Origin: an uncultured Porphyromonadaceae bacterium
GTDB lineage: Bacteria; Bacteroidota; Bacteroidia; Bacteroidales; Muribaculaceae
Reading direction: 5' to 3'
Assembly: GCA_900540625.1 (NCBI GenBank)
Contig: UQGP01000001.1
Location: 124,001-188,000 of the forward strand
DNA length: 64,000 bases
Shown here in pieces: positions 25,949 to 35,940 of this stretch (its first letter is position 1; each line of letters begins with the position of its first letter). A program made the position numbers and the translations under genes. Under the pieces are notes generated by a model, which was not told where the DNA came from, did not search any database, and saw nothing but the letters and a program-made list of their open reading frames with translations.

Positions 25949-27118
25949 ATGATAACCGATAAGACCCTACTTGGTGCAATCGTAGCGCTATTACTCAGCG
26001 CTACCGTCACCCCTGCGGCTATGGCTGCCGACGAGCCCGAAAAGCCTTGGACATACGTCGACGCCAAAAATCTGCGCATCATCAACCACGCCTTCGCCGG
26101 CGAAACCGAGCGCACCTATGCCCGACTGCCGCGATACGTCAAAGACAGCATCCCCGAAGGACGCGACCTTTGGGATCGTCAGCAATGCTCGTCCGGCATC
26201 GCCGTACGTTTTGCCACCAACAGCACACGCATAGGCTGCAAATACACCCTTTATTGGGACACGCACATGATACACATGGCCGACACCGGGCTGAAAGGCA
26301 CCGATTTATACATCCTCGAAGGCGACAGCGTATGGCGTCATGTCAACACCAACCGCCCCTACGTCAAAAAAGACGAGAACGGCAATAAGACCAAACTTGT
26401 CGAATCGACATACGTCTCCAACCTGGACGGCAAGATGCACGAATACGTCATCTACTTCCCTCTGTATGACGGCATCGAAGATTTCTCGGTCAAAGTAGAC
26501 AGCGGAGCCGTAATCACCAAAGGTCGCCCGGACGTCATTAACGCCAACCGCCGCATCGTCGCTTACGGCACCAGCATCCTGCAAGGCGGCTGCGCTTCGC
26601 GCACGGGTATGGCTTCTACCAATATCATCGGCCGCGAACTCAACTGCGAAGTCGTCAACCTCGGCTTCTCCGGCGAGGGCAAAGAAGACACCTTCGTAGC
26701 TCGCGCTATGGCCACCATCCCCGACGTAGACGTCTATCTGCTGGATCCCGTGCCCAACTGCACCGAGATGATGTGCGACACGCTCACCTACGACTTCGTG
26801 AAAACACTGCGCACACTGCGTCCCGATGTACCCATCGTGATGCTCGAAGGCCCGATATATCCGTACGCACGATATGACAGCTTCTACGGCAAATACCTGC
26901 CCAAGAAAAACGCCGCATTCCGTCGCAATTACGAGCGACTGAAAGCCGAGAACCCCGACAACCTGTATTACGTCACCTCCGAAGGCCTTGACGGTGTTGA
27001 GGATGATGGAACCGTCGACGGTATACACTTGACCGACCTCGGATTTTTGCACTATGCAAACAAGATGATTCCGATACTGCGCCCGCTGTTGGACGCCCAT
27101 TCCAAGTGCCGGAAGTAA
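25949..27118 (+). CDS. Secreted SGNH/GDSL-family hydrolase
   Basis: A 389-residue esterase-type protein with a signal peptide ending near AAMAADEP (residue 27). An N-terminal beta-rich domain (about 30-190) is followed by the SGNH core: block I GTSILQGG with the nucleophile Ser (near 212), block II LGFSGEG with the Gly, block III LLDPVPNC with the Asn, and block V DGIHLTDLGF with Asp and His near the end (about 355). It would remove ester groups, most likely acetyl groups from glycans, at the cell envelope. The two-domain architecture is common in Bacteroidetes. A perfect hairpin follows 15 bases after the stop. The substrate cannot be read from the sequence. Confidence 0.85.
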   Translation: MITDKTLLGAIVALLLSATVTPAAMAADEPEKPWTYVDAKNLRIINHAFAGETERTYARLPRYVKDSIPEGRDLWDRQQCSSGIAVRFATNSTRIGCKYTLYWDTHMIHMADTGLKGTDLYILEGDSVWRHVNTNRPYVKKDENGNKTKLVESTYVSNLDGKMHEYVIYFPLYDGIEDFSVKVDSGAVITKGRPDVINANRRIVAYGTSILQGGCASRTGMASTNIIGRELNCEVVNLGFSGEGKEDTFVARAMATIPDVDVYLLDPVPNCTEMMCDTLTYDFVKTLRTLRPDVPIVMLEGPIYPYARYDSFYGKYLPKKNAAFRRNYERLKAENPDNLYYVTSEGLDGVEDDGTVDGIHLTDLGFLHYANKMIPILRPLLDAHSKCRK

Positions 27119-27133
27119 AAATATTCCGATAAC

Positions 27134-27164
27134 CGAGGGGATGCGGCATCACCGCATCCCCTCG
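27134..27164 (+). terminator. Perfect 13-bp hairpin after the SGNH hydrolase gene
   Basis: CGAGGGGATGCGG (27134-27146) and CCGCATCCCCTCG (27152-27164) enclose the loop CATCA. A short T-rich stretch follows only after ten bases. It lies in the 67-base gap before tilS and probably marks the transcript end. Confidence 0.6.
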
Positions 27165-27185
27165 CTATTCTAACAGCTTTTTGCT

Positions 27186-28553
27186 ATGGAGTTCGAGAAA
27201 AAGATTAAAGGCTACATCCGGCGACACTCGTTGCTCTCGCCGGGCGACTGCGTGGTGGTGGGACTGAGCGGCGGTGCCGATTCGGTGGCACTGCTGGCTG
27301 TCCTTTCGGCTCTGGGATACAGATGTATCGCCGCACACTGCAACTTCAACCTGCGCGGCCGCGAGTCCTTGCGCGATAGAGAATATGCCATTGAAGTGGC
27401 CGGTAATCTCGCATCCGAATACCAAGTCATTGATTTCGATACCGAAGCCTACCGCCAAGGTACGGGCGAGAGCATCGAAATGGCTTGTCGCAGCCTTCGC
27501 TACCGATGGTTCGAACAGCTTCGCATCCGATACAATGCCATCGCCATCGCCGTCGGACACCATCGCGAGGACAACGTGGAAACCGCTATGCTGAATATGC
27601 TGCGCGGGACGGGCATCGCCGGTATGGCGGGCATTGCACCCAAATCGGGACACATTGTGCGGCCGCTGTTGGACGTCTCACGTTCGGAAATATGCCGATA
27701 CCTGCAACAACGCGGTCTGCGTTGGGTGGACGACAGTTCCAACGCCTCTAACGACTATAAGCGCAACCGTCTGCGCAATGTCGTACTGCCCGTCGTAGCG
27801 CACGAATTCGGTCCGGGATCTATGGACACGCTTGCAGTCTCGGTGAGCAATGTGCGCCGTAATTACGACCTATACCGGACATTGGTGGCTGATGCTTTGT
27901 CCGACTTCGGCGATGTCTCCCGCTTAGACGTTGCGGCGTTGTTGAAGCGATACGGACGCGACAACGGCACAATGCTATTGATTGAATACCTGCGTCCTCG
28001 CGGATTTGCAGCTGATGTGGCATACAATATCGTCACCGCCGTCACCCACGGACATACGGGGTTGTGCTTTGTCGGCACGCAGGAAAGCGCAGCCAAGCTC
28101 GACCGGGGCATTCTCACCATCGGCGATGCGGCTCCGTTGGGTGACGGCAGCGTTGTTGCAGAGGTCTTGATAGGCATAACGCAAGAAGTGTACCTACCAA
28201 GAACCGGGCAACGCATCCGCATCGAAAACTTCGATGCCGCAAACTTCGTCCGCCCCAAGCGTCTGGATGCGTCTATCCTGTACCTTGACGCGGCAATAGC
28301 CGATGATGACGAACCCCTGGTGCTGAGGCACTGGCGTCACGGCGACCGCATACAGCCTTTCGGCGCACGGTTTACCACGCTCGTAAGCGATATTTTCAGC
28401 GATGCCAAGCTGTCGAGGGACGAAAAGCGTAAAACCTTGCTCCTATGCCGGGGGAAGACTGTTCTCTGGGTAGCCGGGGTCAAAACCTCGGCGCACTACC
28501 CGGTGACGGCAAAAACATACCGCTATTTCAGGTTGCAACTTCTGAATGACTGA
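27186..28553 (+). CDS. tilS: tRNA(Ile)-lysidine synthetase
   Basis: A 455-residue PP-loop ATPase that attaches lysine to C34 of tRNA-Ile(CAU), changing its decoding from AUG to AUA. The PP-loop is VVGLSGGADSVALLAVL (near 22-38). HCNFNLRGRESLRDREYA and HHREDNVETAMLNMLRGTG follow, as usual for TilS. The C-terminal substrate-binding domains are present (HWRHGDRIQPFGA near 382). Convergent with the MATE gene, 14 bases away. Confidence 0.93.
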   Translation: MEFEKKIKGYIRRHSLLSPGDCVVVGLSGGADSVALLAVLSALGYRCIAAHCNFNLRGRESLRDREYAIEVAGNLASEYQVIDFDTEAYRQGTGESIEMACRSLRYRWFEQLRIRYNAIAIAVGHHREDNVETAMLNMLRGTGIAGMAGIAPKSGHIVRPLLDVSRSEICRYLQQRGLRWVDDSSNASNDYKRNRLRNVVLPVVAHEFGPGSMDTLAVSVSNVRRNYDLYRTLVADALSDFGDVSRLDVAALLKRYGRDNGTMLLIEYLRPRGFAADVAYNIVTAVTHGHTGLCFVGTQESAAKLDRGILTIGDAAPLGDGSVVAEVLIGITQEVYLPRTGQRIRIENFDAANFVRPKRLDASILYLDAAIADDDEPLVLRHWRHGDRIQPFGARFTTLVSDIFSDAKLSRDEKRKTLLLCRGKTVLWVAGVKTSAHYPVTAKTYRYFRLQLLND

Positions 28554-28567
28554 CGGCAACAGCCCGG

Positions 28568-29923
28568 CTACGCGTGCACCTTACACCGGCCATAAAAGTA
28601 GTAGGCCACGATACACATCGACGTCAGCGCCTCGCTCAATCCCAAGGCCAGCCAAATACCCTCTGTCCCGGCTATTTCGGGGAGCAGAAGGAAACTCGGG
28701 ACCATAAAGACCAGACCGCGCAGCAGTGCAAACACTATGGCGGCCCAAACTTTCTCGACGGCCTGGAAGTAGCCGATGGCTGTCAAATTGAAGATAAAGA
28801 ACACAAAGGCGGCGGCAAACAGCGGAAATCCCTTCACGGCAATATCCACGGTATGCGAACTGCCTCCGAGAAACAGCGCAACCATTTGGCCGGGGAAGGC
28901 GACAAAAGCCACAGTAACAAGAAGTCCGCACACACCGGCGCATATCACGGCAAGACGCTCGGCATGTACCACCCGATGGTGCTTGCCTTGACCGTAATTG
29001 AAGCTGATGATAGGCTGAACCGACTGCGCTATGGCATTGCCTATCATGAATACAAACGGACAGTAATAGCAGGCTATGGAAAAAGCGCCCACGCCGTCGT
29101 CGCCCACGTATGTCATAAAGACGATATTGCCCATAAACATCAGCATTCCCATCGTAGCCTCGCCAAGCAACGCCGAGATTCCTATGCGACATTGGTATCC
29201 GAGGTTACGCAAGGTGAGACGCAACCCCTTGGAGGATAGCTTAAAGCGTATCAGCCGCAACTGACGCGCATATCCGGCTATGTAAACCACCGCCATCAGT
29301 CCGCCTATGGCACAACTGATGAATGTAGCTATGCCCGCGCCTTTGAGCCCCATGTCCAACGGGAAAATGAACACGTAGTCGAGCACTATATTGAGCACTG
29401 CCGGGATGACATTGCACCACATGGCATAACGTGGTGCGCCGTCCAAGCGGACGATAAACAACCCTATGGCGCCACAAATCTGGAACAGGCAGCAGCCGAA
29501 AATCCATGGCATATAATCCATAGCCAAAGGCATTAGCGTCTCCGAGCATCCGAGGATGCGCGCCGTCGTACGCGGCGCCGATAAGGTCAAGGCCCAGAAC
29601 AACAGTACGGCTACGATACCGGCCATAAGTGCCTGCGTGGCATTGATACGCGCGACTTTCAGCCGCTGCCGTGCCAAGTGTATCGAACACACCACCGATG
29701 CGCCCACGCCAAGCATCAACCCGATGCCGACAATCACCATTGTGGGCGCAATGCAGATGTTGACAGCTGCAAGACCATCGCTGCCTATGCTATGCCCTAC
29801 AAAGATGCCGTCTATTGCCGTGACCGCGCACAGCGACAGCATTCCCATAAGGGTCGGAAAAAAATAAAAGCGAAAGAGACGTGAAATCTTGACGGAGCCT
29901 AAGTCAATTTGGTCGCGTTGCAT
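28568..29923 (-). CDS. MATE-family multidrug/Na+ antiporter
   Basis: A 451-residue inner-membrane protein with about twelve hydrophobic segments in two homologous halves, as in MATE efflux proteins. The first half opens FYFFPTLMGMLSLCAVTAIDGIFVGHSIGSDGLAAVNI (shown here only as landmarks: TAIDGIFVGH, GLAAVN), a typical MATE signature. The second half has SFNYGQGKHHRV and QSVQPIISFN. It would export cationic drugs or metabolites using a Na+ or H+ gradient. Its own minus-strand promoter lies at 30057-30086. Substrate unknown. Confidence 0.88.
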   Translation of the reverse strand: MQRDQIDLGSVKISRLFRFYFFPTLMGMLSLCAVTAIDGIFVGHSIGSDGLAAVNICIAPTMVIVGIGLMLGVGASVVCSIHLARQRLKVARINATQALMAGIVAVLLFWALTLSAPRTTARILGCSETLMPLAMDYMPWIFGCCLFQICGAIGLFIVRLDGAPRYAMWCNVIPAVLNIVLDYVFIFPLDMGLKGAGIATFISCAIGGLMAVVYIAGYARQLRLIRFKLSSKGLRLTLRNLGYQCRIGISALLGEATMGMLMFMGNIVFMTYVGDDGVGAFSIACYYCPFVFMIGNAIAQSVQPIISFNYGQGKHHRVVHAERLAVICAGVCGLLVTVAFVAFPGQMVALFLGGSSHTVDIAVKGFPLFAAAFVFFIFNLTAIGYFQAVEKVWAAIVFALLRGLVFMVPSFLLLPEIAGTEGIWLALGLSEALTSMCIVAYYFYGRCKVHA

Positions 29924-30056
29924 AACATTGTAATGTAATGGATTAGACGAATAATATTGAAACGGGCACCCGCTTTGGCAGGTTTAGTGAGCCAACTTCA
30001 TCTTATCCGGCAGTGCCATTGCCCTCCGATGATACCGCGTGCATTTTTTTGGACTG

Positions 30057-30086
30057 CAAAGGTACGACTTTTTCGCGACATGCAAA
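30057..30086 (-). promoter_or_regulatory. Promoter of the MATE transporter gene
   Basis: On the minus strand, TTTG (30086-30083) and TACCTTTG (30064-30057) are 18 bases apart, close to the Bacteroidetes consensus. It is the only good candidate upstream of the gene starting at 29923. Confidence 0.6.
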
Positions 30087-30167
30087 AGAGTCCTCAAATT
30101 TTAGATGTCGGCCTCCGTCGCCGTATTGTTCAACACCGAAGGACACCGTCAAGGCCCTTACGAACCT

Positions 30168-31580
30168 TCAATCCGATTCGTTGCCAAAGCTATCGTATGT
30201 ATGAAGATAATTGACATTGAATGTTTCACCGTCTACACTATCCTCATTATTCACGAGGAAGTCTCTCCACATCTTTTCGAGTTTGGCTGCGTCTTCCTTA
30301 GCGAGTATTCGGCCGGAATGTCCTCCGCTCCAGCCAAACGAGGGAATAGCCTCGGACAACCGGTCGGTGGTAATCATCGAGGCCTCTTCCGGGTCGAGTA
30401 TCACGTTAGGAAGCATATCCATATAATATGTAACTCGACCTCGGCCGCTCCAATCCGTGCCAGTATACGGCTGCGAATCGAATACGCCGCTCATTACGAT
30501 GCCCGTCCTACCTTCTCCCACTCTGACAAGGAAGAAACGGTCACCGCATTTGGCTTTTTCGTGTTCCCAAACGCTCCAATTGAAGTAGTCGACATCGATT
30601 GTTTCGATGCAATTGCAATGTCCGCTAAGTTTCACACTGGATATCGTCGGATTCCACATTAATATGACGGTATTTTGCTTGTCATCAAAGCCTTCGCCCG
30701 GATACTTTGGCTTGTAAAACAAGTCGTCCGGCTGCAAATGCCTTGCCTTTTCCATCATCTGGTGCACCATATCCACCGTAAGCTCGCCCTCGCGGATATA
30801 TTGCACCTCATCCAAGCCTTTGAACACTCCTTTAGGCAATATCTTCCAAGCCTCATTGAATGGTATAAGTACCGGAGGATTGGACTCATCATCCATATCA
30901 AAGATGCCCAAGAGGTCTGCATAAGATATGTAATCAAAATCCGAGACCTTTCCTTCACTTATACCTATCGCCGAAATGGTAAGATTCTTATCCGTGTCGC
31001 CATCCGGCGAGGGCAAAATCATACTCGTACCGGTGTTCGTCAATCCGGCACAATGCCATTGGATCTTGCATACGTAACTCATCAATGCATCACTACGGTC
31101 GTCGGCGCAACCCCATTTATTAATTCCAAAATCGTACAACAAGTGCGGTCCTATGCATATATCCATAAACATACCGCCCATAGTCATAAACGAGCCACGA
31201 CCGACCAGCGCTCGGACACAGTCAAATCCCGACTTATATTGCTCGGAAATCCACTCGGGATTAAAGTATTCTGCGGGGTTGTCAACCTCGTCTTCGTCTT
31301 CGTAATAAGCCCGGCCGCCGGTGATTGCTATTACTGCTTGCACCGTCTTTGCAAACAATTTATAATCCGCTATCGACGAAAGCGTAAAAGCCATTACCTC
31401 GTATCCGGCCTCATCTTCGCTCACTTCAACGCCTCTGATAGACTGTTTATCACTACCGAACCTTACGTAAGGGAAGTCCTCGGAAGTCACAATAAGCTTT
31501 TCGCCTTGTTTGGCCAAATAGACAAACAGATCTTTCGGGACAATCTTTTTTTCAGTCCTGATAGTAACGCAAACGCTCAT
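30168..31580 (-). CDS. Unknown two-domain protein with a C-terminal EVE-like domain
   Basis: A 470-residue cytoplasmic protein without signal or membrane segments. The N-terminal 300 residues (from MSVCVTIRTEKKIVPKD) I do not recognise with certainty; the first 130 faintly recall DUF4299-type proteins. The C-terminal part, about 315-450, resembles the EVE/PUA-like domain found in front of HNH nucleases. It has ILMWNP, then GDRFFLVRVGEGRTGIVMSG, VTYYMDMLPNVILDPEE and KLEKMWRDFL in the same order. Such domains bind modified bases or RNA in restriction and other nucleic-acid enzymes, but no nuclease motif is visible here. Its composition is more AT-rich than the core genes. It is followed, on the same strand upstream, by another orphan (31856-32929). 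A defence or toxin-immunity role is possible but unproven. Confidence 0.6.
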   Translation of the reverse strand: MSVCVTIRTEKKIVPKDLFVYLAKQGEKLIVTSEDFPYVRFGSDKQSIRGVEVSEDEAGYEVMAFTLSSIADYKLFAKTVQAVIAITGGRAYYEDEDEVDNPAEYFNPEWISEQYKSGFDCVRALVGRGSFMTMGGMFMDICIGPHLLYDFGINKWGCADDRSDALMSYVCKIQWHCAGLTNTGTSMILPSPDGDTDKNLTISAIGISEGKVSDFDYISYADLLGIFDMDDESNPPVLIPFNEAWKILPKGVFKGLDEVQYIREGELTVDMVHQMMEKARHLQPDDLFYKPKYPGEGFDDKQNTVILMWNPTISSVKLSGHCNCIETIDVDYFNWSVWEHEKAKCGDRFFLVRVGEGRTGIVMSGVFDSQPYTGTDWSGRGRVTYYMDMLPNVILDPEEASMITTDRLSEAIPSFGWSGGHSGRILAKEDAAKLEKMWRDFLVNNEDSVDGETFNVNYLHTYDSFGNESD

Positions 31581-31855
31581 AGTGTATTTATCTGTAATTA
31601 AACGTGTTTATATATTAAAAAGACTCCGAACCCGGACGCCGGTCGAATCGTTTTTGTCTTGTCGATATCGTTTCTGCTTGATTGTTTCGATTTGTCTGCT
31701 TAATAGCCTATTTCTCATCACGGGACCTTTCCGACATTTTCAGACCTTATTCGCGCGTCAAAGTTCGAGACAAATATACAACAATTCGTCCAACCCCACA
31801 ATACATTACAGCTAAAACATCTGACGATTTATTCGCGGACGAGTGAGACAGTCAA

Positions 31856-32929
31856 CTATCTTGCCTCTTCCTTATATGTCCCGATGCCTTCAACGACCAG
31901 TATACGTAATGCCATTTCGCCGTTTTCGGTATTATCTGTACCTATAAAGGAGGAAATACAGTCTGCTCCGAGGCCTATGCTTCGGGCATATCCCATGAGT
32001 AATTCTGTAATCGGCATTACTTCCGAAGTGCTGTCAATCAAGCAGGTCGAGGATGATGTGTAGATCACTATAACCCTGTCGCCGACCTTTAAGCTCAATT
32101 TGTCGAAAAGGCCGTATTTTGTAGCCAATTCCGAGATGTACGCCGAGCGGGACATCGCGCCGTATGCTCTTGATTCTATGATATATTCATTTATTTCGGA
32201 TGCCGACATAATCTGAGAGTAAATCTTTGCGACATTATCTTCGCCTATATCCGCAGAGATTTCCCGAATTAATCCGATTCGGCGGTCTATGCGCCGCAAA
32301 TCATCTATGCGTTTTGAGATACGATAGAATCGCTTGCGCTTGGATCGGTTTTGGTGGCCTTGCTGCTGTCTATAGTGTATCCGATCCCAAGTTTCGTCAG
32401 TGAATGCCACTTCGAGCATCTCTCTATCTATAGAGGCTTGTTTTGCATATTGTCTCAGTAGTTTCAAATCGAATTTATCTCGAATATACGGCCTATACTG
32501 CCGTTGAATCAAGATGTTAGCTTTAATCCCATACCGTGAATTGCACTTCTCGGTAAAACGCCACAAATTGCGTGGGGTGAAGCCATAGAAGGTCATTCCC
32601 CACAGGATGGCTCCGGCAAGCTGTGCATCGCTGAAGGGATTGTCTTGCGGATACACTACGGTCTTGCCCACAGTGTTTTCCCAATAATCGCCTTCCACAT
32701 TTTTGGCGAGCAGCGGCAGCAAACCGGGAGTAAACCATTCTTTGCGCGGCATCACATCGAAAGTCACCTCACCGCCGTCGCCCTTGAAGTCCAAATGACG
32801 AAAGTAGTCAAAAGACTCTTTATAAGCCGCCATACACTTGGCGACAGACCTATCACCGGAATGTGTATACCTCAATGCCTCAGCCACTTCATCAAATGTG
32901 AGCGAGTTGAAAAGTTCCTTAACTGTCAT
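31856..32929 (-). CDS. Unknown protein, possibly DUF6557-like
   Basis: A 357-residue soluble protein, opening MTVKELFNSLTFDEVAEAL, a helical start that recalls DUF6557-type proteins of Bacteroidetes (weak, from memory). The middle (about 185-240) is strikingly basic and charged (HQNRSKRKRFYRISKRIDDLRRIDRR broken into clusters), as in nucleic-acid-binding or coiled-coil segments. No enzyme motif, signal peptide or membrane segment is visible. The region up to about 130 contains PRKEWFTPGLLP and GAILWGMTFYGFTP. It lies 275 bases from the EVE-like gene, same strand, so a shared transcript is uncertain. A -7-like TACCTTTG on the minus strand at 33008-33001 may be its promoter. Confidence 0.55.
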   Translation of the reverse strand: MTVKELFNSLTFDEVAEALRYTHSGDRSVAKCMAAYKESFDYFRHLDFKGDGGEVTFDVMPRKEWFTPGLLPLLAKNVEGDYWENTVGKTVVYPQDNPFSDAQLAGAILWGMTFYGFTPRNLWRFTEKCNSRYGIKANILIQRQYRPYIRDKFDLKLLRQYAKQASIDREMLEVAFTDETWDRIHYRQQQGHQNRSKRKRFYRISKRIDDLRRIDRRIGLIREISADIGEDNVAKIYSQIMSASEINEYIIESRAYGAMSRSAYISELATKYGLFDKLSLKVGDRVIVIYTSSSTCLIDSTSEVMPITELLMGYARSIGLGADCISSFIGTDNTENGEMALRILVVEGIGTYKEEAR

Positions 32930-33226
32930 ATCAATTCTTTGTCCAATTATTCCGTACGGATTCGCTGTTTAATATCCGAATCCCTTCTTGATTATGACTG
33001 CAAAGGTAGCCCAGCCCTATCTCAAAAACCGCTACACCTTCACTTCAACCGAATTTTTTGACTTATACGACTTTTTCTTCGCTTTAGTGGAAAAACAACT
33101 TCCGCCGGGAAGACGCGCGGCCGATAGCAACGACACCTTCCCGACGGAAGTAATTGTTTGGACTCCGGTTATTATTTCAGGCCTCGTTACGGCTCATTCC
33201 GGTAATATGTATTACGCCTTTAGGCA

Positions 33227-34603
33227 TCACTTGCCGGGCTGAGGCACGGGACTGTCGGCGAGATTCTTGCGAATTTCGGCGTCAGTGACATCGTAATTGA
33301 AGAGGTCGCCGTTGAAGTAGCGGTCGTACGAACCCATATCTATCAGACCGTGACCCGAGAGGTTGAACAGGATAACTTTTTCCTCGCCGGTTTCGGCACA
33401 CTTCTTGGCCTCGCGGATGGCAGCAGCTATGGCATGCGATGACTCGGGCGCAGGAATAATACCCTCGGCGCGCGCAAAGAGCACTCCGGCATCGAAACTT
33501 TCGAGCTGTTCGATGTCTACTGCTTCCATCAACTTGTCTTTCAATAACTGGCTGACAATGACACCGGCACCATGATATCGCAGACCGCCGGCATGTATAT
33601 TGGCCGGACGGAAATTGTGTCCCAAGGTGAACATCGGCAGCAGAGGCGTGTATCCGGCCTCGTCACCGAAGTCATACTGGAAGACGCCGCGTGTCAACTT
33701 GGGACACGATGCCGGCTCGGCTGCGATATATCGCGTATCCGTATGCGTGCCGTCAAAAAGGTGGCGCATAAAGGGGAAAGCTATGCCGCCGAAGTTGCTA
33801 CCGCCGCCGAAACATGCGATAACGACATCGGGATATTCGCCGGCCATAGCCATCTGCTTCTCGGCCTCAAGACCGATAATTGTCTGGTGTAAGGACACAT
33901 GGCTTAATACCGATCCGAGAGTATACTTGCAGTTGGGCGTGGTCTGTGCCAATTCCAAAGCCTCACTGATGGCCGTACCCAGCGATCCTTGATGGTTGGG
34001 ATCGGCCGTAAGGATATCCTTGCCGGCACGAGTGGACATAGACGGCGAAGGTGTCACCTGGGCTCCGAAAGTGTTCATAATACTACGGCGGTACGGCTTC
34101 TGCTCATAAGATATCTTAACCTGGTATACGGCGGCTTCGAGGCCGAAGAGGCGCGCGGCGTATGCCAGCGATGCGCCCCACTGACCTGCGCCGGTCTCGG
34201 TGGTGACGTTGGTGACGCCCTCTTTCTTGCAATAGTATGCCTGGGGTATAGCACTATTAAGTTTGTGCGACCCCATGGGGCTGACACTTTCGTTCTTGAA
34301 ATATATATGAGCAGGTGTACCTATAGCCTTCTCAAGGCCGTAGGCGCGAACAAGCGGCGTGGAGCGCCAATATTTGTACATATCACGTACCTCCTCGGGT
34401 ATCTCTATCCACTCGTCCTTCTGATTGAGCTCTTGACGGCAAAGTTCTTCTGCAAAGATGGGAAAAAGGTCTTCGGGCTTCAGCGGTTGGCCGGTGGCGG
34501 GGTTTAGCGGCGGCAGGGGCTTATTGGGCATATCCGCCTGAATGTTGTACCAGTGTGTCGGAATCTCCTGTTCACTGAGGAGGTAACGCTTCTGTTTGTC
34601 CAT
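33227..34603 (-). CDS. trpB: Tryptophan synthase beta chain-like protein (TrpB2 type)
   Basis: A 458-residue PLP enzyme of the TrpB2 subfamily, longer than TrpB1 (about 400). It converts indole and serine to tryptophan. Visible: RSTPLVRAYGLEKAIGT, the PLP lysine in MGSHKLNSA (near 113), ETGAGQWG (near 137), GGGSNFGG (phosphate site, near 250) and the end NLSGHGLIDM. No alpha subunit gene lies nearby. TrpB2 proteins often act without TrpA, as indole salvage enzymes or with other amino donors. It is flanked by an unknown gene and by the WYL regulator on the same strand. A possible -7 element (TACTTTTG) is at 34691-34684 on the minus strand. Confidence 0.92.
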   Translation of the reverse strand: MDKQKRYLLSEQEIPTHWYNIQADMPNKPLPPLNPATGQPLKPEDLFPIFAEELCRQELNQKDEWIEIPEEVRDMYKYWRSTPLVRAYGLEKAIGTPAHIYFKNESVSPMGSHKLNSAIPQAYYCKKEGVTNVTTETGAGQWGASLAYAARLFGLEAAVYQVKISYEQKPYRRSIMNTFGAQVTPSPSMSTRAGKDILTADPNHQGSLGTAISEALELAQTTPNCKYTLGSVLSHVSLHQTIIGLEAEKQMAMAGEYPDVVIACFGGGSNFGGIAFPFMRHLFDGTHTDTRYIAAEPASCPKLTRGVFQYDFGDEAGYTPLLPMFTLGHNFRPANIHAGGLRYHGAGVIVSQLLKDKLMEAVDIEQLESFDAGVLFARAEGIIPAPESSHAIAAAIREAKKCAETGEEKVILFNLSGHGLIDMGSYDRYFNGDLFNYDVTDAEIRKNLADSPVPQPGK

Positions 34604-34781
34604 TGGATGTCGGTTGTTTATAATGTTGGTTTAAGATTAATTACGGAGTCGACTCCGTGCAGTAGCTGTTTTTGTACCGGCGACAAAAGTACAAAATTTT
34701 CGCGACCCGCATGGCATTTTTCTAATAAAAAATACCTGAAAATATTCATTATGCAACCAACGCACTAATATAGCGGATGTT

Positions 34782-35723
34782 TCACTTTGCCGTATTTTCG
34801 GGCGAAGAGAGGCGCAAACCGTACATTTTGGCCGCATTTACCATCCATTCGCTCATCGAATCGACCAATGTTTGCGGTCGAAGCACGCGCACCATACATC
34901 CCAGCCCGGCCAGATGCATCACCAAATCGTATGTCGGAGCCACAAAATACTCGAAATCCGTATACTCGCCGAATTCATCGCAACCGGACTCCAATTCTTT
35001 TTGGCTTTGATGCATCGGCAACGTGCGCACATAGTTGACATGCGAACCATAGGCGCGTATCCTTATTATTTCGGGCTTGATGCCGTCTTGCATGACTATA
35101 CCGAAGCTGTTGTAGAAATACATCTCGGCATCGAAGTCTTTGCCCTCGTCGAAAGTCGCGCCCGTGGGTTTGAGCGACTCGATACGGTCAAGGCTGTAGG
35201 TGCGATGCAACCCGTCGGAACGCACCCCCACGAGATACCAGCGATTTTCGTACAGACGCACACACAACGGACGCACCGTCACATCATGAGGCTCGCCCCC
35301 GAAGCGCCGATAGGTGATACATATCTCCCTATTATGTTTTATCGCTGACAATATCTTCACCAGGCACTCGTAGCCCGAAGGCTTCTGCGGCACGGATATG
35401 CGAGCTCTTATGTCGCGATTGTCCGCCAAAACGTCGCACAAGGCGTATGTATCTATCATCCAATTACTCAGACTGTTTTCTTTCATAACATCGTCGTAAT
35501 TGACAATAGAATAAGTATAGCCGTCGTGAACATCACATCGTATTTCGATGCCCAATTGCGAGGATATGGCATTGACCCAGCGAGTGAATGTCTGACGTGC
35601 CAACTCCTTGCCCTCGCTGAGATTACGATTATCCGCCCATCGATCCGAAATATTCCTTAGAGTCAAGGGCCCGAATTGGTGCAACGTCTCTATCAGCCAA
35701 GTGTATTTCTGTATTTGAGTCAT
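34782..35723 (-). CDS. WYL-domain transcriptional regulator
   Basis: A 313-residue protein with an N-terminal helix-turn-helix region (about 1-75: TWLIETLHQFGPLTLRNISDRW, then ARQTFTRWVNAIS) and a WYL domain (about 120-205). The latter reads ICITYRRFG, RPLCVRLYENRWYLVGV and RTYSLDRIES, with the characteristic Trp-Tyr-Leu and the Arg that binds nucleotide-type ligands. A C-terminal WCX-like part ends the protein. WYL proteins sense single-stranded nucleic acids or nucleotides and often regulate defence or DNA-damage genes in bacteria, but nothing here shows the target. It is divergent from the PTR transporter (start 35941). A -7 element TAACTTTG is at 35762-35755 on the minus strand. Confidence 0.85.
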   Translation of the reverse strand: MTQIQKYTWLIETLHQFGPLTLRNISDRWADNRNLSEGKELARQTFTRWVNAISSQLGIEIRCDVHDGYTYSIVNYDDVMKENSLSNWMIDTYALCDVLADNRDIRARISVPQKPSGYECLVKILSAIKHNREICITYRRFGGEPHDVTVRPLCVRLYENRWYLVGVRSDGLHRTYSLDRIESLKPTGATFDEGKDFDAEMYFYNSFGIVMQDGIKPEIIRIRAYGSHVNYVRTLPMHQSQKELESGCDEFGEYTDFEYFVAPTYDLVMHLAGLGCMVRVLRPQTLVDSMSEWMVNAAKMYGLRLSSPENTAK

Positions 35724-35940
35724 ATCGTTCTGTTTATGGTATTACTATACGACGCAAAGTTACACATTATTTATCACAACCGCATACACTCTCTTTTTCT
35801 GAATATCTCTGGCACTATTTGGCGTATTAGCAAAAAAATGCTTAACTTTATCCGCCGTTTTATCCGTCGGCTAAGGCTTTACGGGCACGGCTATGCTCTT
35901 TGCAACTTACTATAACACCAACCATAAACCACGAAAACAA

